Below are positions 8,872 through 16,584 of a DNA stretch of 64,000 nt, piece by piece. The stretch is from contig SXJP01000003.1 of the NCBI GenBank assembly GCA_005779395.1, positions 1 to 64,000 on the forward strand. Reading direction: 5' to 3'. Source of the stretch: Actinomycetota bacterium. Lineage in GTDB: Bacteria > Actinomycetota > Acidimicrobiia > IMCC26256 > PALSA-610. The first letter of the stretch is position 1, and each line of letters opens with the position of its first letter. The notes beneath the pieces were generated by a model. The model was not told the DNA's origin, did not search any database, and worked only from the letters and a program-made list of their open reading frames with translations. A program made the position numbers and the translations under genes.

Positions 8872-11097
8872 GTGCGTCGCTTACCGCTCAAACCAAATCA
8901 GCTCGTACTGTGCGCTGGCGTTGCCTTTGCTGTGTTTACGGTGGCATCAGGAATCGCGCCATCTATCACTGGTTGGCATGAAGAATCCGAAATCCATCGA
9001 CCAGTATTCGGAAACATTCCAACACCACTAAAAGTTGCGTTCTACGTGGTGATGGCCACGATCTTGTATATGACTGCGTGGCTCGCGGCCTCACGCATAA
9101 AGAACTACCAACGCGGCCAAGCAGATAACCGCTCCACCACAAAAGCCAACGCGCACCGCCGAATCAAGGACCTTCGCGCCGGCATGTTGATGAAGACCTT
9201 GCTGCGCGACCCCGCAGCCGGCCTCATGCATTCGTTTCTCTACTTCGGATTCCTCGGGCTCTTCCTAGCAACGGTCTTGCTCGAAGCCGACCACCAGATG
9301 CCAGAAGCACTCAAGTTCTTGCACGGCGATGTCTACAAGATCTACGCAGCAGGTGCCGACCTTGCTGGAGTTTTATTCCTGGTAGGAATCGGTTGGGCGA
9401 TCGGACGTCGTTATGTGCAACGCCCATATCGAATCCGCATCAAGACCAAACCAGAGGACGCAGTAATTCTGGGCACTTTTGTACTCATAGGCATAACTGG
9501 ATTCATCACCGAGGCGTTCCGCATCGGCCTATCCCTCTCCGCTGGAAGCGCGATAGACCACGAGAAGTTTTCATTCGTTGGCTACCCGGTCGCGAAGTTC
9601 TTTGATTCATGGACTGTCGGCTCACTGCAGGACGCACATCGCTGGGCTTGGGGCGTGCACTTCGTAACAGTGCTCGCGTTCTTCGTGCTTCTTCCGACGA
9701 CCAAGCTCCGGCACATGGTCACCTCGCCAGTCAACATGTACCTGAAAGACAAGGACCGTCCAAAGGGTGCAATGAAGCCCATGCCTAACCTGATGGACCC
9801 CGATCTCGAACTCGAGACTTTTGGCGCATCGGTAATCGAAGACTTAACATGGAAGCAACTTTTCGACACGGACGCGTGCACGGTGTGCGGGCGTTGCACA
9901 TCTGTTTGTCCCGCGCATGCCACAGGCAAACCGCTCGACCCGCGCGAGATCGTTCTCAAGGTCGGCGAGGTAATGGCAGCGTCTGGCGATCCTGTTGTCT
10001 CGCCCCCAGTTGGTACCGATCGTGAGATCAAGCTGAGTCCAGCGAGTTTGTTTGAGCACATAACGAGCGAAGAAATTTGGGCTTGCACTTCTTGCAAAGC
10101 TTGTGACGAGATTTGCCCTGTAAACATTGAGATTCTCGACAAGATCCTCGACATGCGTCGCTACAAGTCCTTGATGGAAAGCGACTTCCCAGCTGAGTTG
10201 GGTAACACTTATCGCTCGATGGAGAATGCCGCGAACGTCTACGGCATGAATCAGGGCGAGCGCGCAGACTGGGCGAAGGACCTTGATGGCATCGAAATCA
10301 TCGAGCCTGGCGATCCGTTCGGCCACGAGTATCTCTACTGGGTTGGTTGCGCAGGCAGCTTCGACGACCGCAACAAGAAGACAACTCGCGCTATGAGCAA
10401 GCTGATGCAACGCGCTGGTATTGACTTTGCAATTCTTGGCCCTAATGAGATGTGCACAGGCGACAGCGCGCGGCGTTCAGGCAACGAATACTTGTTCCAA
10501 ATGCTTGCAACCCAGAACATTGAGTCGCTCGACGGAATGGGCGTGAAGAAGATCGTCACGCAGTGTCCTCACTGTTTCAACACGATGAAGAACGAGTATC
10601 CGCAACTCGGCGGCAACTACGAAGTGATTCACCATTCGCAGTTGCTCGAAGAACTAGTGGCCGACGGCCGACTCAACTTGGCCGGTGCATCGTTAGAAGA
10701 GCGCGTCACATACCACGACTCTTGTTACCTCGGTCGCCACAACGACGTCTATCTCGCTCCGCGCAACGTAATTGGAAGCCTTGGCGGTATCGACATCGTT
10801 GAGATGCCACGTAACGGCACCAAGGGCATGTGCTGTGGCGCTGGCGGTGCACGCATGTGGATGGAAGAGCACATCGGCACGAAAGTCAATGACGAGCGTT
10901 CCGCAGAGGCGGTTGCTACCGGCGCGAGTCGTATCGCTGTCGCTTGTCCGTTCTGTTACGTGATGATGGAAGACGGAGTCAAGGGCCACGGCAAGGCCGA
11001 CGACGTGAAGGTTCAGGACATTGCAGAACTAATCCTCGAGGCTGTCGAAGCGACCCCAGTTGTGCCCTCAGCAACGGACCTAACTATCGGGATCTAG
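8872..11097 (+). CDS. EtfD-like membrane Fe-S oxidoreductase
   Basis: This 741-residue protein combines an N-terminal membrane region of about six helices (residues 8-285, nitrate-reductase-gamma/HdrE-like), a ferredoxin domain with C336xxC339xxC342xxxC346P and C405xxC408xxC411xxxC415P, and two heterodisulfide-reductase-type CCG modules (CPHC...; CCG at about 654-656; CPFC). This is the layout of mycobacterial EtfD (Rv0338c), which passes electrons from electron-transfer flavoprotein to the quinone pool during fatty-acid beta-oxidation. That role is inferred by homology. The GTG at 8872 lies five bases after CGGAGG and is preferred over a TTG three bases upstream. It ends face to face with the next gene: both stop codons share the palindrome CTAG. 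Confidence 0.85.
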   Translation: MRRLPLKPNQLVLCAGVAFAVFTVASGIAPSITGWHEESEIHRPVFGNIPTPLKVAFYVVMATILYMTAWLAASRIKNYQRGQADNRSTTKANAHRRIKDLRAGMLMKTLLRDPAAGLMHSFLYFGFLGLFLATVLLEADHQMPEALKFLHGDVYKIYAAGADLAGVLFLVGIGWAIGRRYVQRPYRIRIKTKPEDAVILGTFVLIGITGFITEAFRIGLSLSAGSAIDHEKFSFVGYPVAKFFDSWTVGSLQDAHRWAWGVHFVTVLAFFVLLPTTKLRHMVTSPVNMYLKDKDRPKGAMKPMPNLMDPDLELETFGASVIEDLTWKQLFDTDACTVCGRCTSVCPAHATGKPLDPREIVLKVGEVMAASGDPVVSPPVGTDREIKLSPASLFEHITSEEIWACTSCKACDEICPVNIEILDKILDMRRYKSLMESDFPAELGNTYRSMENAANVYGMNQGERADWAKDLDGIEIIEPGDPFGHEYLYWVGCAGSFDDRNKKTTRAMSKLMQRAGIDFAILGPNEMCTGDSARRSGNEYLFQMLATQNIESLDGMGVKKIVTQCPHCFNTMKNEYPQLGGNYEVIHHSQLLEELVADGRLNLAGASLEERVTYHDSCYLGRHNDVYLAPRNVIGSLGGIDIVEMPRNGTKGMCCGAGGARMWMEEHIGTKVNDERSAEAVATGASRIAVACPFCYVMMEDGVKGHGKADDVKVQDIAELILEAVEATPVVPSATDLTIGI

Positions 11098-11924
11098 TTC
11101 GGGATCACGATCCACTGATTCGTCGCGGTGTCATGGCGCAGCCAGCGCTGCATTGACGGGTCCCAATACACCCACGCTTTCCAGCGATCGTCCCACTGCA
11201 TTTGCGATCCAGGTGGCATTGGCGGAGTAATGGTCGGCCCTGGGCTCGGCTCCGCCCCAATTTGCGGAGGAACCGTCTGGCCCGGCATAGCAAATCCTTG
11301 CGGGACCGGAAAGCCGACCGAGTCGCGGTGGACCACATAGGTACCCGCGCACATGTCGCCAATTCGCTGATGTCTCTTGGTCGATAAGACACTGACGAGG
11401 CCAACGATTCCGAGACAGAAGCCATCAGCAATAAGGAGAATTGAGCGGAGAGCGTTGCGACCAAATCCGACCCGTTGCCCATCGGGCGTAACGACCCGCA
11501 ACTTGCAGATGCGCTTTCCGAGAGTTGCGCCGGTAGCGCCCTGCACGAGGTACATGTTCACTACCGCAAAAATGCCACCAAGCAAGGCGTACCCGAATGC
11601 AGCGAGCGCCCTGCCAATCGGCACTAATCGCACCGTCTCGTTGATCGGCATACAGATGTAATCATCGTCGAACTTCTCGACGAGCGGGTCGTAGTCGGTG
11701 CTGTAGGTCTTTTCGTTGATGCGATCGCAGAAACCCTCGGGGTCGGCCATTCCATCGATGACCGTTCCACCGCTAAACAACAACCCAACTAGCAACACAA
11801 GTCCTACGGCCATCGGAATCGAGTCGATGACGTACGCCGCGATTCGCCGCCCAACTACTGCAGTTGGATCAACTAGAAGCACCGACGCGGTTGGTGGCAT
11901 CTGCCAGGTAGGCGGTGTCGTCAT
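11094..11924 (-). CDS. RDD-family membrane protein with Trp-rich C-terminal tail
   Basis: The 276-residue protein has an RDD domain: VVGRRIAAYVIDSIPMAVGLVLLV at about 24-47 (first helix with the R-D signature), a second helix around 110-130 and a third around 160-185 with LGKRICKLRVV between them. The C-terminus is a proline-rich linker followed by a soluble module with spaced tryptophans (WDDRWKAWVYWDP, RWLRHD, NQWIV), resembling DUF2510-like SCO repeats. Function of RDD proteins is not well defined; some have been linked to ion transport. An extracytoplasmic loop between helices 1 and 2 carries two cysteines. It converges on the EtfD-like gene with overlapping stops. Confidence 0.8.
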   Translation of the reverse strand: MTTPPTWQMPPTASVLLVDPTAVVGRRIAAYVIDSIPMAVGLVLLVGLLFSGGTVIDGMADPEGFCDRINEKTYSTDYDPLVEKFDDDYICMPINETVRLVPIGRALAAFGYALLGGIFAVVNMYLVQGATGATLGKRICKLRVVTPDGQRVGFGRNALRSILLIADGFCLGIVGLVSVLSTKRHQRIGDMCAGTYVVHRDSVGFPVPQGFAMPGQTVPPQIGAEPSPGPTITPPMPPGSQMQWDDRWKAWVYWDPSMQRWLRHDTATNQWIVIPN

Positions 11925-11954
11925 GTGCTAATTGTGCCAGACCGATGCCGTGCT

Positions 11955-12521
11955 CTAGCCGCGGAAATTCAGGTAGTACCGGCTCGGAGTAGGACCACGT
12001 TGGCCCTGATACTTCGACCCCGTCGCGTTGGACCCATACGGGATATCAGCAGCGGTCGTCATCTGCAAGAAAGAGATCTGACCAATTTTCATTCCGGGAT
12101 AGATGGCGATAGGCAGATTCGCGACATTCGAGAGTTCGAGAGTGAGGTACCCGTTCCAGCCAGCGTCAACGAACCCGGCAGTGGAGTGGATCAGAAGTCC
12201 GAGTCGGCCCAGACTCGATTTGCCTTCGAGTCGAGCAACAAGATCATTAGGAAGTTGAACTCTCTCTAGAGTCGAGCCCAGCACGAATTCGCCGGGATGA
12301 AGGATGAAAGGATTGTCGTCATCTACCTCGACTAGCTCTGTGAGGTTTTCTTGCGGTTGCTTCGGATCGATATACGGCGTTGTGTGGTTCCGAAAGACCC
12401 TGAAATACCGGTCGACTCGCAAGTCGACAGAAGAAGGCTGCACAGCAGAATCGCCAAGTGGGTCGATGACGATCGAGCCTTCGGCTAACGCTTTGCGGAT
12501 TGAAACATCGCTAAGGATCAC
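11955..12521 (-). CDS. dcd: dCTP deaminase (possibly bifunctional with dUTPase)
   Basis: Dcd deaminates dCTP to dUTP for thymidylate synthesis. The 188-residue protein has [36 protein letters not shown] and [13 protein letters not shown], and ends with [13 protein letters not shown]. The motifs and length match the mycobacterial enzyme closely, which also hydrolyses dUTP to dUMP; dual activity is therefore likely but inferred. It starts with an ATG that has a weak upstream purine tract. It is divergent from the tRNA-Gly gene, with about 70 bases between them, and 30 bases separate it from the RDD gene downstream on the same strand. Confidence 0.95.
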   Translation of the reverse strand: MILSDVSIRKALAEGSIVIDPLGDSAVQPSSVDLRVDRYFRVFRNHTTPYIDPKQPQENLTELVEVDDDNPFILHPGEFVLGSTLERVQLPNDLVARLEGKSSLGRLGLLIHSTAGFVDAGWNGYLTLELSNVANLPIAIYPGMKIGQISFLQMTTAADIPYGSNATGSKYQGQRGPTPSRYYLNFRG

Positions 12522-12589
12522 GGTGTCGGACGATAGCCCGTTTGCTCAACGGAACTAGCCAAGAGTGCTTTGGTAAGTTTGAATACGCC

Positions 12590-12663
12590 GCGGGTGTAGT
12601 TCAGCGGCAGAACATCAGCTTCCCAAGCTGAGAACGCGAGTTCGATTCTCGTCACCCGCTCCA
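12590..12663 (+). tRNA. tRNA-Gly (anticodon CCC)
   Basis: The acceptor stem GCGGGTG pairs with CACCCGC. The D arm is TTCAGCGGCAGAA-like, the anticodon stem TCAGC/GCTGA encloses loop TTCCCAA (anticodon CCC, reading GGG), and the T loop reads TTCGATT. A discriminator T and an encoded CCA end the gene at 12663. All stems are intact. Confidence 0.95.
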
Positions 12664-12671
12664 CTCGACCC

Positions 12672-12932
12672 CTAGCCGCCTGACAGGGCTTGCATCAGCG
12701 TCACTACATCCGTGTCGGCCAACCGAGTATCGAGATCGCGCACCGCTTCTTGGCCGATGAACACTTTCATGTGTTTGCGTACCGAGCCCTGCTCGTCGAC
12801 GACGCGAAAACGAATACCTGGAAATTGCACATCTAGATCGTTGAACAACTCATTGAGCGTTGCCCCGGTTGCGTTGACCCAACTTTGCTGATCCGTGTAC
12901 GAGCGCAACGGCGTCGGTATCGAAACACGCAT
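12672..12932 (-). CDS. MoaD/ThiS-family ubiquitin-like sulfur carrier protein
   Basis: This 86-residue protein has the beta-grasp pattern of MoaD/ThiS (MRVSIPTPLRSYTD, a helix around 25-37, then FIGQEAVRDLDTRLADTDVV) and ends in the diagnostic Gly-Gly (LMQALSGG), which in the family is adenylated and thiocarboxylated to carry sulfur. No E1-like (MoeB/ThiF) or MoaE gene is nearby, so the substrate pathway is open. It sits nine bases after the BNR-repeat gene on the same strand, so the two are probably co-transcribed and functionally linked. A role in molybdopterin or thiamine synthesis is possible but the neighbourhood does not support it. Confidence 0.85.
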   Translation of the reverse strand: MRVSIPTPLRSYTDQQSWVNATGATLNELFNDLDVQFPGIRFRVVDEQGSVRKHMKVFIGQEAVRDLDTRLADTDVVTLMQALSGG

Positions 12933-12941
12933 CGCTAGCGG

Positions 12942-14066
12942 CTACTTCAGATTCGCGAACTCAACTGAGTAGATCTCTGGGAGATGCTCAGCAATGCAAT
13001 TCCACGTAGAGCCTTCGTCGATACTTGCCCAGATCTCTCCGCTGGTCGTGCCGAAATAGACACCGACTGCCTCGGCATCGTCGGTCGTCATCGCCTGGCG
13101 CTTCACGGTGTACCAAGCACGCTCCGGCAAACCGGTGTCTTGGCGTGTCCAACTCTTACCCGCATCTCTGGTCATATAGACACACGGCTTGCCATCTGGG
13201 CTGGTGCGTGGCCAGACATCTGTGCCGTCCATAGGAAACACCCACACCGTGTCTGGGTCGCGAGGATGTAGCTCGACCGGAAAACCGATATCGCCAACGT
13301 CTGCTGGCATGTTGTCTCCGATGCGTACCCAACGATCATCAGGTCGATCGAGCCGGTAAATACCGCAATGATTTTGCTGATAAAGCCGGTCTGGAAAGTC
13401 GGGGTGAAGGCGCACACAATGAGGGTCGTGGCCAAACTCGAGTTCGGGTCCACCTTCTGGCGCGAATGTCATCGCGACATTGCCGTTGAGGGTTCTCCAG
13501 TTCTTACAGCCATCTGTGGTCTCAAAGACACCGCCGCCAGACAGGCCGATGTACATGTGGTTGGCGTCTCGCGGGTCGACGTTCACCGAATGCAACATCG
13601 AGCCGTCCGGAGTGTTGTTCTCGGGCCACTCGGTCCATGTCGCCCACAACGGGTGATCATTGAAGCCATCTACAGCCTCCCATGTGTCGCCAGCATCACG
13701 AGTCACGAAAAGTCCTTGGGGAGAGCCTCCGGCGAACCAAACTTCTGGTTCGTCTGCGTGGCCCGGTGAGATCCAGAACACCGTGTCGAGAGAGCGCCCA
13801 AGGGAATCGCCTGCTCTAAATGCTGGCGGTTTTGAGCTCTCGGTCCAAGTTTGGCCAACGTCGTCAGAGTAGAAAACCGTCGGGCCAAGATGGCCTGTGT
13901 TAGCTGCGAGCAGCATGCGCCCGCCACCACGCGGATCGAGCACAACATGCTGAGCAACATGGCCAAGGAACATCGGGCCCTCAAGCGACCAGTTCGTTCG
14001 GCCTTCCGTGCACCTAAGGAAGAACACACCTTTGCGTGTTCCGACTAAAAGCATGCTGTCTGGCAT
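12942..14066 (-). CDS. BNR-repeat (sialidase/VPS10-like) beta-propeller protein
   Basis: The 374-residue protein has repeated Asp-box motifs (S/T-x-D-x-G-x-T-W): YSDDVGQTW, TRDAGDTWEA, TTDGCKNW, TRDAGKSW and SIDEGSTWN. These are typical of six- or seven-bladed propellers. There is no signal peptide (MPDSMLLVGTRKGVFFL is the first blade strand), so the protein should be cytoplasmic. Many such proteins are labelled exo-alpha-sialidase, but the catalytic Arg triad and Tyr/Glu pair are not evident, so I do not claim enzyme activity. Its partner is the MoaD-like gene directly downstream. The start ATG is the only one near the first conserved strand. Confidence 0.8.
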   Translation of the reverse strand: MPDSMLLVGTRKGVFFLRCTEGRTNWSLEGPMFLGHVAQHVVLDPRGGGRMLLAANTGHLGPTVFYSDDVGQTWTESSKPPAFRAGDSLGRSLDTVFWISPGHADEPEVWFAGGSPQGLFVTRDAGDTWEAVDGFNDHPLWATWTEWPENNTPDGSMLHSVNVDPRDANHMYIGLSGGGVFETTDGCKNWRTLNGNVAMTFAPEGGPELEFGHDPHCVRLHPDFPDRLYQQNHCGIYRLDRPDDRWVRIGDNMPADVGDIGFPVELHPRDPDTVWVFPMDGTDVWPRTSPDGKPCVYMTRDAGKSWTRQDTGLPERAWYTVKRQAMTTDDAEAVGVYFGTTSGEIWASIDEGSTWNCIAEHLPEIYSVEFANLK

Positions 14067-14146
14067 AGTCGTCCCTTCTCAAACGCACGGCGCGAACCGC
14101 ATGGCGACCTGACGCTACCGATGTCAGCTCGAATCTGAAAGACCTC

Positions 14147-16513
14147 TCACTTGCTTTTCTGAGCTACATAACTAGCCAGGTGTTCGCCGGTGAGCGTTGA
14201 TCTCGTCGCAACAAGATCTCCTGGTGTGCCTTCGAAAACCACTCTGCCGCCATCGTGGCCGGCACCAGGACCAAGATCGATGATCCAATCCGCGTGAGCG
14301 ATCACGGCCTGATGGTGCTCGATCACGATTACCGACTTCCCAGAATCGACTAGCCGATCTAGCAGTGCGAGCAGCTGTGCGATGTCTGCAAGGTGCAGTC
14401 CTGCCGTAGGTTCGTCGAGCACGTAGATGCCGCCCTTCTCGCCAAGGTGCGTCGCAAGCTTGAGACGCTGGCGCTCGCCTGCAGAAAGCGTTGTTAGAGG
14501 TTGGCCGAGGCTGATATAGCCAAGGCCGACATCTTCTAGACGCTCAAGGATTGCGTGCGCGGCTTTCGTATGAGCTTCGCCTGCGCCGAGGAACTCCGTG
14601 GCTTGCGTCACAGACATCGCGAGTACTTCGCTGATGTTCCGCCCGCCAAACAAGTATTCGAGAACCGACGCCTCGAAGCGCTTCCCTTCGCACTCGTCAC
14701 AAACTGTCGCGACGCTCGCCATCATCGCAAGGTCGGTATAGATGACCCCAGCACCGTTGCAGTTCGGGCATGCGCCCTCGGAGTTCGGGCTGAACAACGC
14801 TGGCTTCACGCCATTCGCTTTCGCGAACGCTTTACGAATCGGCTCGAGCAACCCGGTGTATGTCGCAGGGTTACTACGACGCGAACCGCGAATCGCTCCC
14901 TGGTCGACAAGTACGACACCTTCGCGACCCTCTAGCGACCCGTGGATCAAGGAACTCTTGCCCGAGCCAGCAACACCCGTGACGGCTACGAGCACTCCCA
15001 GCGGAATGTCGACGTCAACATCGCGCAAGTTGTTCTTTTGCGCTCCGCGAATCTCGAGTGCGCCAGTGGGTTGTCGCAACTCTGTCTTTGTGGCTTGGCA
15101 GTCGGCAAGATGCTGTCCAGTAGTGGTCCCGCTCTTACGAAGGTTGGCAACAGTGCCTTCGAAACACACGGTGCCCCCGGCAGCGCCTGCGCCGGGACCA
15201 AGGTCAACTATGTGGTCCGCGATCTGAATCGTTTCTGGCTTGTGTTCAACTACGAGAACTGTGTTGCCGTTATCGCGAAGGCTAACTAGCAGTTCGTTCA
15301 TTCGAGCGATGTCATGAGGATGCAAACCGGTCGTCGGCTCATCAAAAATGTAAGTGACATCGGTGAGTGAACTTCCGAGGTGCCGGATCATCTTGACGCG
15401 CTGAGCTTCGCCGCCAGAAAGCGTTGCCGCCGGCCGGTCGAGCGAGAGATAGCCAAGCCCAATATCCACGAAAGAATCGAGTACCTGGCTTAGCGCGGCG
15501 AGAAGCGGTGCAATCGTCGGTTCTTTGATGGTGTTTGCCCATGCGGCCAAGTCACTTATCTGCATCGCGCACGCATCCGCGATGTTGATGCCGTTCACCT
15601 TCGATGATCGCGCTGTTGCATTGAGCCTGCTCCCATCACAATCTGAGCAGGTCGCGAACACAACTGCCCGCTCGACAAAAGCGCGTATGTGTGGCTGCAT
15701 CGCCGAGACATCTTTAGAAAGAAACGACTTCTGAATCCGCGGGATTAGACCTTCGTAAGTCAGGTTGATGCCATCGACCTTGATCTTCGTCGGCTCCTTG
15801 TAGAGCAATGCGTATATTTCTTGCTTATTGAATTTCTGGATTGGCTTGTCTGCGTCGAAGAAGCCGCAGCCATTGAAAATTCGTCCGTACCAACCATCGG
15901 TACTGAAACCTGGAATAGTCAGGGCACCATCGTTCAAGGACTTGTTCGCGTCGTATAGCTGGGTTAAGTCAAAATCCGAAACCGATCCCATGCCTTCACA
16001 ACGCGGGCACATACCGCCAGCGCGACTGAACACGCGCTTTTCCGTAGTGGTCTTGCCATCGCCCTTGTCGATCTTGATCGCGCCAGCGCCACTAACCGTT
16101 GCAGTATTGAACGAAAACGCGTTCGGCGAACCGACGTAAGGTTTGCCGACACGGCTGAAAACAATCCGGAGCATGGCGTTGACATCGGTTGCCGTACCAA
16201 CGGTAGAGCGTGCGTTTGCGCCCATACGTTCCTGATCGACAATGATCGCTGTTGTCAGGCCGTCGAGCACATCAACTTCGGGGCGAGCGAGGGTTGGCAT
16301 GAAGCCCTGCAAAAATGCGCTGTAAGTCTCGTTAATCAACCGCTGCGACTCAGCAGCAATTGTTCCAAAGACAAGCGAGCTCTTGCCAGACCCGGACACG
16401 CCCGTGAATACCGTGAGTCTGCGCTTCGGAATCTCGACGCTCACATCCTGCAGGTTGTTCACGCGCGCGCGTTCGACGCGAATCATGGCGTGGCTATCGG
16501 CGATGTGTGTCAC
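14147..16513 (-). CDS. Short UvrA-like ABC ATPase (UvrA paralogue, DrrC type)
   Basis: The 788-residue protein has two ABC ATPase halves with Walker A GVSGSGKSS and GVAGSGKSS, signature motifs LSGGEAQRVK and LSAGERQRLK, and zinc motifs CPRCEGMG, CSDCDGSRL, CPNCNGAG and CDECEGKRF. Full UvrA is about 950 residues. This form lacks the UvrB-binding insertion after the first Walker A, where it reads VFGTIAAESQRLINE directly. It belongs to the short UvrA2/DrrC group, known from anthracycline-producing Streptomyces and common in actinobacteria. It may bind drug-DNA complexes without UvrBC excision, which is inference. The GTG at 16513 is uncertain; an ATG nine codons later is the alternative. Confidence 0.88.
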   Translation of the reverse strand: MTHIADSHAMIRVERARVNNLQDVSVEIPKRRLTVFTGVSGSGKSSLVFGTIAAESQRLINETYSAFLQGFMPTLARPEVDVLDGLTTAIIVDQERMGANARSTVGTATDVNAMLRIVFSRVGKPYVGSPNAFSFNTATVSGAGAIKIDKGDGKTTTEKRVFSRAGGMCPRCEGMGSVSDFDLTQLYDANKSLNDGALTIPGFSTDGWYGRIFNGCGFFDADKPIQKFNKQEIYALLYKEPTKIKVDGINLTYEGLIPRIQKSFLSKDVSAMQPHIRAFVERAVVFATCSDCDGSRLNATARSSKVNGINIADACAMQISDLAAWANTIKEPTIAPLLAALSQVLDSFVDIGLGYLSLDRPAATLSGGEAQRVKMIRHLGSSLTDVTYIFDEPTTGLHPHDIARMNELLVSLRDNGNTVLVVEHKPETIQIADHIVDLGPGAGAAGGTVCFEGTVANLRKSGTTTGQHLADCQATKTELRQPTGALEIRGAQKNNLRDVDVDIPLGVLVAVTGVAGSGKSSLIHGSLEGREGVVLVDQGAIRGSRRSNPATYTGLLEPIRKAFAKANGVKPALFSPNSEGACPNCNGAGVIYTDLAMMASVATVCDECEGKRFEASVLEYLFGGRNISEVLAMSVTQATEFLGAGEAHTKAAHAILERLEDVGLGYISLGQPLTTLSAGERQRLKLATHLGEKGGIYVLDEPTAGLHLADIAQLLALLDRLVDSGKSVIVIEHHQAVIAHADWIIDLGPGAGHDGGRVVFEGTPGDLVATRSTLTGEHLASYVAQKSK

Positions 16514-16584
16514 AATGCCGATACTAGGGAATCTCTCCCCACGAATATTCGTCGACAGTTCAGGAAGTCGAAGGTGTTATTGGC

